Shown piece after piece: positions 25,482-32,681 of a DNA stretch of 64,000 nucleotides; within the stretch, counting starts at the first letter, position 1; the number at the start of each line of letters is the position of its first letter. The notes beneath the pieces are model-generated. The model was not told where the DNA came from. It worked only from the letters and a program-made list of their open reading frames with translations, and did no database searches. The stretch is from Methylocystis sp. MJC1 (GTDB lineage: Bacteria > Pseudomonadota > Alphaproteobacteria > Rhizobiales > Beijerinckiaceae). Location: assembly GCF_026427715.1 (NCBI RefSeq), contig NZ_CP107558.1, positions 3,565,001-3,629,000 of the forward strand, read 5' to 3'. A program made the translations under genes and the position numbers.

Positions 25482-26723
25482 ATGCAGACCACGGATGTCA
25501 TCGTTCTCGGCGCGGGCATGGTCGGCGTATCGGCGGCGTTGAACCTACAGGCGCGCGGGCGCGCGGTGGTCATGATCGACCGGCGCGGCGCGGGGCTCGA
25601 GACGAGCTTCGGCAACGCCGGCCTCATCGAGCGCGCCTCGATCTTTCCCTATGTCTTCCCGCGCGACCCGGCGCGGCTCGTCAAATATGCGCTCAACCTT
25701 TTGCCCGAGGCGCATTACCATTTGACGGCGCTGCCAAGCGTCGGCCCCTGGCTCCTGCGCTATTGGCGCGAGAGCGCGCCTGAGCGCGTTGCAAAAAGCA
25801 TCGCCGCGCGCCTGCCGCTGATCGAGCACAGTCTCAGCGAGCATGAAGCGCTCATTGCGCAGGCCGACGCGGGCGCACTGCTGCGCCACACCGGATGGAT
25901 GAAACTCTTCCGCAGTGAAGCGACCTTCAAGGCCGGCGTTGCGGACGCCGAGAAGCTGGCGGAATATGACCTCCATATCGACATCCTGGATTCGACCGAT
26001 GTCGCCGCACGCGAGCCGCATCTCGCGCCTGTGGCGGGCGCTGTGCATTATCTCGACACCGCCTCGGTGAGCGATCCCGGCGCCCTGGCGAAGGCTTACG
26101 CCGATCTCTTCCTCGCGCGCGGCGGACGTTTCGTTCACGGCGACGCCTTGAGCTTGACGCAGGAGGCGGACGGGCGCTGGAGCGTCGCGGGGCCAGAGGG
26201 ACGCATCGTCGCAAGCGACGCCGTCGTGGCGCTCGGCCCCTGGTCGGACCAGATCTTCAAGCCGCTCGGCTACGATATGCCTTTCGGCTTCAAGCGCGGA
26301 TACCACATGCACTACGCGCCGGGAGAAGGCACCAAGCTCAATCACCCTGTGCTCGACGCCGATAACGGCTATCTGCTCGCGCCCATGGCCAAGGGCATAA
26401 GGCTGACGAGCGGCGCGGAATTTGCGGCCCGCGACGCCCCGCCGACTCCCGTGCAGATCGAGCTGTGCGAGCCGATCGCGCGGCGCCTCTTTCCGCTCGG
26501 GAAGGCGCTCGATTCGGCCCCGTGGAAAGGCGCGCGGCCTTGCCTGCCCGATATGCTCCCGGTCCTCGGCCCCGCCCCGCGCCACAAGGGTCTGTGGTTC
26601 GACTTCGGCCACGCCCATCACGGCCTGACCCTCGGGCCGGTCAGCGGGCGGCTGCTCGCGGAGATGATGACGGGCGAGACGCCTTTTACGGACCCGTCGC
26701 CCTATCGGGCGGATCGGTTTTAG
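25482..26723 (+). CDS. DadA-like FAD-dependent D-amino acid/amine oxidoreductase
   Basis: A 413-residue flavoprotein of the DAO family. The GxGxxG motif VIVLGAGMVGVSAALNL is at the start, with the acidic ribose-binding residue in VVMIDRRGAG. GNAGLIERAS and the C-terminal GLWFDFGHAHHGLTLGPVSG are typical of DadA and glycine-oxidase relatives. ATG 25482 has GGAGG four bases upstream. Substrate is unknown, though a small D-amino acid is the closest guess. It lies 88 bases after the VIT1-fusion gene and its stop is two bases from a palindromic element. Confidence 0.85.
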   Translation: MQTTDVIVLGAGMVGVSAALNLQARGRAVVMIDRRGAGLETSFGNAGLIERASIFPYVFPRDPARLVKYALNLLPEAHYHLTALPSVGPWLLRYWRESAPERVAKSIAARLPLIEHSLSEHEALIAQADAGALLRHTGWMKLFRSEATFKAGVADAEKLAEYDLHIDILDSTDVAAREPHLAPVAGAVHYLDTASVSDPGALAKAYADLFLARGGRFVHGDALSLTQEADGRWSVAGPEGRIVASDAVVALGPWSDQIFKPLGYDMPFGFKRGYHMHYAPGEGTKLNHPVLDADNGYLLAPMAKGIRLTSGAEFAARDAPPTPVQIELCEPIARRLFPLGKALDSAPWKGARPCLPDMLPVLGPAPRHKGLWFDFGHAHHGLTLGPVSGRLLAEMMTGETPFTDPSPYRADRF

Positions 26724-26725
26724 GC

Positions 26726-26809
26726 CGTCATTGCGAGCGAAGCGAAGCAATCCAGGGCCGCGATGGCTGCCGTGGATTGCTTCGTCGGCTTCGCCTCCTC
26801 GCAATGACG
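26726..26809. repeat. Palindromic element, family B
   Basis: Starts CGTCATTGCGAGCGAAG and ends CTCCTCGCAATGACG; 84 bases, beginning two bases after the preceding stop codon, so it can form a long stem at the 3' end of that mRNA. Confidence 0.93.
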
Positions 26810-26866
26810 GGCCCGCGTCGTCCAACAGGGCTCCGAATTCGGGTTAACGAGCAGATGTGTTCCAGC

Positions 26867-27002
26867 GTCATGGCCGCGCTTGTCGCGGCCATCCACGCCG
26901 CGCCGACGCGGAAAGCTGGAACATGAGCGGAACAACGCCGCTTCTTCTTCCCGCTCGTCGTAATGTCCTGGCGTGGATGCCCGCGACAAGCGCGGGCATG
27001 AC
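26867..27002. repeat. Inverted pair of a second repeat family (GTCATGGCCGCGC type)
   Basis: GTCATGGCCGCGCTTGTCGC at 26867 recurs in inverted form, as GCGACAAGCGCGGGCATGAC, ending at 27002. Together with 26726-26809 it fills most of the 410-base gap 26724-27133. The last 130 bases before 27134 are unremarkable and should hold the acyltransferase promoter. Confidence 0.8.
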
Positions 27003-27133
27003 TGCGGCTGCGTAGGGTTTGTTAACCTGGATTCCGAGCCTCGCCTCGTCCAACCGTAGGCTTCACATTAGCGTCATGATCTGAAATTTTCGGGCCCACC
27101 CGAATCGCGCCGCCGGGCGCCTATGGATCAGAC

Positions 27134-28252
27134 ATGCGCGCGCCTGCCACGAGACTTGCCTATATCGACGGTTGGCGCGTGCTCGCGATCATGCTCGTCT
27201 TCCTCGATCATCTCGGCGCGAACCGCGAGATCGGCGCCTTTTACGAGGCGAGCCCGATCGGCTTTATTTCCCAATATGGCGAGACCGGCGTCTTCATCTT
27301 CTTCTTCATCAGCGGCTATGTCGTCAGCCGCGCCTGCCTCGCCGAGGTCGAAAGCTCCGGCGCGTTCTCCGCGCCCGCTTTCTATGCGCGCCGCTTCTTC
27401 CGCATCGTCCCGCCGCTGATGCTCTATCTGGCGTTCTGCCTCGCTTTGGGCGCGGCCGGCTACATCGACTTTTCTCTCGAAAACGTGCTGAGCGCCGCAT
27501 TTTATCTGTGCGACACGACGGCGCCGGGCGTCTCCTGCAACTGGTATGTCGGCCACACGTGGAGCCTCGCCTTCGAGGAGCAATTCTACTGCCTCTTTCC
27601 CGTGGCCCTGGCTTACCTCGAATTCGGCAAAGCGCCCCGGCCGATCATCGCCGCCGCCGTCCTGCTCTTCGCCGCGGCGCCTTTCGTCTTCACCGTCTGG
27701 TGGATCGGCAAGACAGGTTTCGTCATTGCCTATGCGCTGTTCTTCGCCGGCTATGCGGCGGCGAAACACGGCGAGCGCGTGGTCGCGGCGGCGCAGGGCT
27801 TTCGCGTCCCGGCGCTGATCGTGGCGATGCTGATCGTCTTCCTGCCGCGCGGCGTCGTCGCCGCCTTCGGGCAAGACGAAGCCGCGCGGGCGGAGCTGAT
27901 CGCCTATTATCGGCTGCTTTATATTGTGGCCATCCCGGCCATGGTCCTGCTGTCGGGGGCGACAAGCCTGTTCCGCAGCATCCTCTCCGACCGGGCGCTC
28001 TCCCATCTCGGCCGCGCCAGCTATTCCATCTATCTTTGGCAACAGCTCTGCAACGGCCCCGTCTTCAACGGCCTCGACGCCGTTTCGCAACTGGCCCTGC
28101 TGGCGGCGGTCGTATTGCTCTGCCTGCTGCTATTCCCGCTGGAACTGAAGCTCGTCGGCTATGGCCACGCGCTCTCGAAACGCTTTCAGGCTTCGCCTGG
28201 CGCAGCCTCGGCGGGCGGCGTCCCGCCCATGGCTGCGGCTGTTCTCGAATAG
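27134..28252 (+). CDS. OafA/YrhL-type membrane acyltransferase (acyltransferase 3)
   Basis: A 372-residue integral membrane protein with about ten hydrophobic segments. The acyltransferase 3 hallmarks are the N-terminal YIDGWRVLAIMLVFLDHLG (catalytic His about 25) and FARRFFRI-like YARRFFRIVPPLML (about 86-99), with HTWSLAFEEQFYCLFP near 145. These enzymes move acetyl or other acyl groups onto extracytoplasmic sugars (O-antigen, Nod factor, exopolysaccharide). The acceptor cannot be told. No glycosyltransferase is adjacent. The ribosome site is weak and the start therefore less certain. Confidence 0.88.
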   Translation: MRAPATRLAYIDGWRVLAIMLVFLDHLGANREIGAFYEASPIGFISQYGETGVFIFFFISGYVVSRACLAEVESSGAFSAPAFYARRFFRIVPPLMLYLAFCLALGAAGYIDFSLENVLSAAFYLCDTTAPGVSCNWYVGHTWSLAFEEQFYCLFPVALAYLEFGKAPRPIIAAAVLLFAAAPFVFTVWWIGKTGFVIAYALFFAGYAAAKHGERVVAAAQGFRVPALIVAMLIVFLPRGVVAAFGQDEAARAELIAYYRLLYIVAIPAMVLLSGATSLFRSILSDRALSHLGRASYSIYLWQQLCNGPVFNGLDAVSQLALLAAVVLLCLLLFPLELKLVGYGHALSKRFQASPGAASAGGVPPMAAAVLE

Positions 28253-28275
28253 GATCGCGCAAATTCAAAAAGCTG

Positions 28276-28323
28276 GAGCGCATTCTTTTCGCAAAAGTCT
28301 GTCGACTTTTGCGGAATGCGCTC
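28276..28323. terminator. Long palindrome between convergent acyltransferase and FecR-barrel genes
   Basis: GAGCGCATTC at the left is mirrored by GAATGCGCTC at the right, and an inner CGCAAAAGTC pairs with GACTTTTGCG. The last base overlaps the stop codon of the minus-strand gene. A bidirectional terminator is likely; it also resembles a widespread Hyphomicrobiales repeat. Confidence 0.6.
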
Positions 28324-29621
28324 TACCGGATAAGGCGGGCCAGATCGGCCGGCGAGAAGCCGAAATTCACGCCGAAACGAATGCCGTGCATGGCGCTGTG
28401 GTCGCCGACAGCAACGGCCCCGGGCGCGGCGCTGGTGGTGTAGGCCGGATAATGGTGCTGGAGCTTGATGTAGAGATATTCGGCGTTGACGGAGATGTTC
28501 TGCGTCAGCGCGTAGCTCACGCCGCCGCCCACCGACCAGCCCGGCAGGAAGGCGTGGTCGAGGCTCGCGCCGGTCGAATAGCCCGCACCGCCGACGTTGA
28601 AGCCGGAGTAGCTTTTGGGCGCGATAATATGGCCGTAGGCAAGACCGCCTGTGCCGTAGACCAGGATACGGTCGAAGGCGTAGCCGAACTTGAGGCGCGC
28701 CGTGCCGATATAGCCCGGCCGCGAGCCGGAAACGGAGCCCTCGCCGTTGGATGAGCCGCCGATCGACGAACGAAATTGCGCGTCGGTCTCGAAGCCCGCG
28801 ACAATATTGGCCCAGATCGGCAGCATATAGCCGATCTTGAGGCCGCCGGCGAAGGCCGCGCCGTTGAGCGGCACCGGATCGGCGAAATAGCTGTTGCCGA
28901 CGACCGAGCCGGCGGTGAAGCCAATCGTGGGACCGCTCCAGTTGAAGCTTGGCGCCTCCCCGCCCGGCGGGGGCGGCGGCGCGGGTTCGCCCGGCGGCGG
29001 GTTGGAGCCATGGTCCGAGGGCGGCGGCGCGCCCTTGCACGTATTGTCGAAGCTCCAATCCTTCTTGCCGACCTTTTTGGGCTCGGAAACATGGTTCGGC
29101 GTGACCGTGACGGTGGTGCAGGGCTTATCCAGCACGCGGCACTGAGCGCCCGTCGAGTCGCAAACCTCGATCGCGCCGGCGTAGAGGACGGCGTCCGTCC
29201 GGCCCGGGGTCACCCGCACGCCGTAATTGGTGCCGCGCACGCCAATCGTCGCGGTGGGAGTGCGCACGTCATAGGGCTTGTGCTCGCCGGGGGCGGAAAC
29301 GAAACGAAAAGCGCCCTTGGCGGCGTTGAAGGTCGCGCCCGCGCCGCCCGCATAGACGAAATTGTCGAGCTTCACACGCGACGAAGGTCCCATCTGCAGG
29401 TCGGTGCGGTCTGCAAAGACGAATTTGCCGCGGCTTGCGGCGCCGGTCGTCAGCACCTCGTCGAAATAGACCTCGTCGCCCTTTGAAAGGCGCATGCTGC
29501 GCCCACTGGAAGCGCCCTGCACGTCCTTCTCGATGGCGGCCGCGGAGCCGATCGTCTCTTCGGCGGCCGCCGGGAAAGTCAAAGCGCAGAGAGCGGTTGT
29601 CGCGATCGCGGTTCTGCGCAT
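28323..29621 (-). CDS. FecR-domain protein fused to an Omp25/OmpA-like outer-membrane barrel
   Basis: A 432-residue exported protein starting at ATG 29621 (GGGGGA just upstream). Residues 1-20 are a signal peptide. About 25-140 is a FecR domain (SKGDEVYFDEVLTT, VRTPTATIGVRGTNYGV), then a cysteine-containing linker (VCDSTGAQC, NTCKGA), a proline-rich segment (about 190-222, GEPAPPPPPGG), and a glycine-rich beta-barrel to the end resembling Omp25/OmpA-like surface proteins (GYIGTARLKFGYAFDRILVYGTGG, here abbreviated from its central part). FecR domains here usually bind or sense envelope components; a periplasmic domain tethered to the outer membrane is the natural reading. The C-terminus runs nine residues past the last typical barrel strand. 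Monocistronic. Confidence 0.8.
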   Translation of the reverse strand: MRRTAIATTALCALTFPAAAEETIGSAAAIEKDVQGASSGRSMRLSKGDEVYFDEVLTTGAASRGKFVFADRTDLQMGPSSRVKLDNFVYAGGAGATFNAAKGAFRFVSAPGEHKPYDVRTPTATIGVRGTNYGVRVTPGRTDAVLYAGAIEVCDSTGAQCRVLDKPCTTVTVTPNHVSEPKKVGKKDWSFDNTCKGAPPPSDHGSNPPPGEPAPPPPPGGEAPSFNWSGPTIGFTAGSVVGNSYFADPVPLNGAAFAGGLKIGYMLPIWANIVAGFETDAQFRSSIGGSSNGEGSVSGSRPGYIGTARLKFGYAFDRILVYGTGGLAYGHIIAPKSYSGFNVGGAGYSTGASLDHAFLPGWSVGGGVSYALTQNISVNAEYLYIKLQHHYPAYTTSAAPGAVAVGDHSAMHGIRFGVNFGFSPADLARLIR

Positions 29622-29641
29622 GAAGGTCCCCCGGAAATGCC

Positions 29642-29684
29642 AGATTTGGAAAAACGGCAACAACTGCCTCTATTTGCCAAATCT
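29642..29684. promoter_or_regulatory. Spaced inverted repeat upstream of the FecR-barrel gene
   Basis: AGATTTGG (29642-29649) and CCAAATCT (29677-29684) are perfect reverse complements 27 bases apart, starting about 20 bases upstream of the start codon. It could be an operator or a 5' UTR stem. Confidence 0.3.
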
Positions 29685-29777
29685 ATCTCAACGCCCGAGC
29701 GGAGACGCAACCGGCCGTGGCCGAAATAGGGCTTAATTTCCGGTTAAGTGGCTTTTTCGTCACATTTGGCTGAAGCG

Positions 29778-30386
29778 TCAAAATCTGAGCATGTCGGAAA
29801 TCTGCCCCTCTTCGAAATACTCGTCGAACTGCGCGACAAGACCGCCGTCGAAGATGCGCGCCACCACCGCAGTCTTGACCCCGAGCGACACCCGCTCTCC
29901 GATCATGGCTTGCGCCGAGGTCAGGACGCTGATTCCAGAGAGCGAGACATCATTGATCCGCGCCACATTTTCCCTACCGGCGGGCATGCGGATCATCGTC
30001 CACGGCATTCGCGGGACGATGCGCTTGTGCCGGCGAGCGTCCGGGAGACCGCAAACCTCCCGATTGGCAAACCAGACAAGCTGCGCCGCCAGCTTGCGCC
30101 GTCGCGTCACGGAGAGGTCGAGACTGATGGCGAAGCCACCGTCCATCTGACGCTCAACATTTCCCTCGAAGCGACCAAGCTCCAGAACATGAACGATAAT
30201 CCGGTCCCCATACCGCGGCCGGGCCGGCGTCGAGAGCGTCATTTCTCCGGTGGATGCCGCGATGATTCGGCATGAATACTCGGATCCGTCAGGCGAGCTG
30301 AAACACGCGTCCAGATCGACGCCAACGGCCGGGCCATGCAGCGGCGTCCGGCTAATGTCGATTTCAAATCCGGGTTGTAGCGCCAT
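29778..30386 (-). CDS. Tandem PilZ-domain protein
   Basis: A 202-residue soluble protein. Residues 12-90 resemble a PilZ fold without its usual signature; residues about 115-195 form a second PilZ domain with RRHKRIVPR followed by NDVSLSGISV, the RxxxR and D/NxSxxG elements that bind cyclic di-GMP. The protein may therefore be a c-di-GMP effector. Start ATG 30386 was preferred to a TTG at 30428. An inverted repeat lies upstream. No motility or polysaccharide gene is adjacent. Confidence 0.75.
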   Translation of the reverse strand: MALQPGFEIDISRTPLHGPAVGVDLDACFSSPDGSEYSCRIIAASTGEMTLSTPARPRYGDRIIVHVLELGRFEGNVERQMDGGFAISLDLSVTRRRKLAAQLVWFANREVCGLPDARRHKRIVPRMPWTMIRMPAGRENVARINDVSLSGISVLTSAQAMIGERVSLGVKTAVVARIFDGGLVAQFDEYFEEGQISDMLRF

Positions 30387-30447
30387 GCTGCCCACCGACG
30401 ACGAGGTTTCGAAAGCCAGCGTCAGCAAAAAGTTCTCATATTAAGTT

Positions 30448-30473
30448 AACGGATTAACGGAAATTAATCCGTT
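30448..30473. promoter_or_regulatory. Inverted repeat upstream of the PilZ gene
   Basis: AACGGATTA (30448-30456) and TAATCCGTT (30465-30473) are perfect reverse complements with an eight-base spacer in an AT-rich stretch, about 60 bases before the PilZ start. Operator-like. Confidence 0.35.
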
Positions 30474-30601
30474 CGACAGCCACTCGTTTGTGCAATGGCC
30501 TTTGCGCCGCGCCTGGGCTATGGCACAAACGCGTCAAATCCTTCCAAGCAAACGCGCCGACGAATGGCTGCTTGGATTTCTCTCGACTTTGCATCTTTTC
30601 G

Positions 30602-30622
30602 GGAAACCGCGACCGGTTTTCC
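30602..30622. repeat. Short palindrome upstream of the CcdA-like gene
   Basis: GGAAACCG and CGGTTTTCC are near-complementary arms. A comparable CGGAAAACCG...TTTTCCG palindrome lies at 53799-53823, so this is probably another repeat family. Confidence 0.5.
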
Positions 30623-30647
30623 GGAGAAGACGCTTTAGAGGATGACC

Positions 30648-31379
30648 ATGGCGGCGGACGTCACTTTTCCAGCGGCTGCGGCGGCGGGGCTTCTGTCTTT
30701 CCTCTCCCCTTGCGTCCTGCCACTGGTGCCTCCCTATCTGACCTATCTGGCCGGCGTCAGCATGGAGGATTTGGAGATCGAGTCGCGCTCGCGCGCAAGG
30801 CGCGACGTTCTCGTGTCGGCTGTCCTCTTCGTTCTCGGTTTTACCACCGTATTCGTAGCGCTGGGCGCGACGGCGAGCGCCTTCGGCGCGGTGATCCGCG
30901 CCAATCTCCAAATCCTGTCCTGGGTCGCCGGGGCGATCATCATCCTGATGGGCCTCCACTTCGTCGGCCTGCTCAAGGTGAGCCTGCTCTATCGGGAGAA
31001 GCGCGCGGAAATTTCGAAGCCCATGGGGCTTTTCGGCTCTTATGTGATGGGTCTCGCCTTTGCCTTCGGCTGGACCCCCTGCATCGGGCCGATCCTCGCG
31101 GCGATTCTCGCCGTCGCAGGGACGCAGGATACCGTGGCGCGTGGCGCCGCCTTGCTCGCCACTTATTCTCTGGGGCTCGGGCTGCCCTTTATCGTCGCTG
31201 GCTTTGCGCTCGGGCGCTTTCTGGCCTTCGTCGCCCGTTTTCGTAGACATTTCGGCAAGGTCGAGAAGATCGTCGGGGTCCTGCTGATCTTCACGGGCGT
31301 CGCTTTCCTTACCGGCGGCGTGCAGGAAATGTCCTTTTGGCTCCTCGAATTGTTCCCGGGGTTGGCGACGCTGGGATGA
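30648..31379 (+). CDS. CcdA/DsbD-type thiol-redox membrane protein
   Basis: A 243-residue protein with six predicted membrane helices. It carries the two redox cysteines of CcdA in SPCVLPLVPP (about residue 22) and GWTPCIGP (about residue 140). CcdA carries reducing equivalents across the inner membrane to periplasmic thioredoxin-like proteins, including those needed for cytochrome c maturation. Start ATG 30648 has AGAGG six bases upstream; an ATG at 30642 has no usable spacing. Its stop overlaps the start of the next gene (ATGA), so they are translationally coupled. Confidence 0.9.
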   Translation: MAADVTFPAAAAAGLLSFLSPCVLPLVPPYLTYLAGVSMEDLEIESRSRARRDVLVSAVLFVLGFTTVFVALGATASAFGAVIRANLQILSWVAGAIIILMGLHFVGLLKVSLLYREKRAEISKPMGLFGSYVMGLAFAFGWTPCIGPILAAILAVAGTQDTVARGAALLATYSLGLGLPFIVAGFALGRFLAFVARFRRHFGKVEKIVGVLLIFTGVAFLTGGVQEMSFWLLELFPGLATLG

Positions 31380-32551
31380 GCGCGATCCCCAGCGAGGAAC
31401 GGTCAGACGATCCACGTCTGCCGGAAATCGACCGGCTGCGCGGTCTCGTCATGGTCGTCATGGCGCTGGACCATATGCGCGACTTCTTTGACGCCGACGC
31501 GCTGCGATTCAGCCCCACCGATCTCGACCGCACCTATCCCTTTCTGTTTTTCACCCGCTTCATCACCCATTTCTGCGCGCCGACATTCGCCGTCCTGGCC
31601 GGCGTCGGCGCCTTCCTTTACGGAGCCAAGCGGAACCACAAAGCGCTGAGCCTTTTCCTGGCGACGCGAGGCGTCTGGCTCATCCTGCTCGACGCTATCG
31701 TGATCAGCCCGGTTTGGGGTGGCCCGGGGCGCATCAGCTTGGGAACGCTTTGGGCGATCGGTTGCGGGCTTCTGGCGCTCTCGGTCCTTTCGCTCGCGCG
31801 GCCGGCGGTGGTTTTCGCCATAGGCGCGGCGATCATCCTTGGCCATAACCTGCTCGACGGCATTCACGCCGCAGACCTCGGAGCCTTCGCGCCCTGGTGG
31901 CGACTGTTGCATGAACCCGGCGCCTTGCCGCTCGACCTCCCCGGCCGCGTCCTGTACCCGGCCCTCCCCTGGATTGGGGTCCTGGCGCTCGGCTATGGGG
32001 TCGGACCGCTCTTCCAACGAAGCGCGCAGGAGCGCGATTCTATCCTGCTCAAGGCGGGGCTCGGCGCGCTGGCGCTTTTCATCCTGCTGCGGGCCCCCAA
32101 TCTCTATGGCGACCCCCGCGCCTTCGCGCTGCGGGCGGATGGGATCGGCTCGGCGCTTTCCTTCCTCAACGTCACAAAATATCCGCCGTCGCTGCTCTAT
32201 TTGCTCGTCACGCTCGGCGGCGCGGCGCTCGCCCTGCCCGCGCTGGAGCGCCTTGGCGGCGCTGCTGGTCGCGCGCTCGCGATTTTTGGCCGCACGCCCC
32301 TCTTCTTTTACGTTCTGCATTTATATGTCGGCGTCGCGGCCGTCTTGGCGCTCGCGGCTTGGCGGGGCTATTCGCTCGAAGACATCGCCGCTGTCGTCAA
32401 ATCCGGCGCGCCGCCAGACGATTTCGGGACAGGGCTTGCCGGCGCCTACCTCATCTGGATTCTCGTGGTCATAGGACTTTACCCGCTCTGCCGGTGGTTT
32501 GCCGAAATCAAACGCCGCAGGAGCGATCTCTGGTGGCTGAGTTATCTGTAA
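31376..32551 (+). CDS. DUF1624/heparan-alpha-glucosaminide N-acetyltransferase-like membrane protein
   Basis: A 391-residue membrane protein with about eleven hydrophobic segments. The DUF1624 N-terminus is clear: IDRLRGLVMVVMALDHMRDFF, with the His proposed as catalytic in the HGSNAT/YeiB-like group. Start ATG 31376 lies inside the last codons of the CcdA-like gene (ATGA overlap). The family acetylates sugars across membranes in animals; the bacterial substrate is not known. The coupling with a CcdA protein has no obvious explanation. Confidence 0.85.
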   Translation: MSAIPSEERSDDPRLPEIDRLRGLVMVVMALDHMRDFFDADALRFSPTDLDRTYPFLFFTRFITHFCAPTFAVLAGVGAFLYGAKRNHKALSLFLATRGVWLILLDAIVISPVWGGPGRISLGTLWAIGCGLLALSVLSLARPAVVFAIGAAIILGHNLLDGIHAADLGAFAPWWRLLHEPGALPLDLPGRVLYPALPWIGVLALGYGVGPLFQRSAQERDSILLKAGLGALALFILLRAPNLYGDPRAFALRADGIGSALSFLNVTKYPPSLLYLLVTLGGAALALPALERLGGAAGRALAIFGRTPLFFYVLHLYVGVAAVLALAAWRGYSLEDIAAVVKSGAPPDDFGTGLAGAYLIWILVVIGLYPLCRWFAEIKRRRSDLWWLSYL

Positions 32552-32681
32552 TCCTTAACGCTTGTCAGCAATTGTCTATCCCGGCGCCTTGGTGCGCGGA
32601 CTGCGCTCGCGTATAGAAGAACACAATAATTGGCGCTTATTCCGCTGAATGAACGTCGCAAATATGGTCCGGGGTCGGGTA

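Noticed and set aside
26724..27133. Insertion sequence or CRISPR array in the repeat-rich gap
   Set aside because: The repeats are long palindromes of different families without spacer periodicity, and no transposase frame is present.
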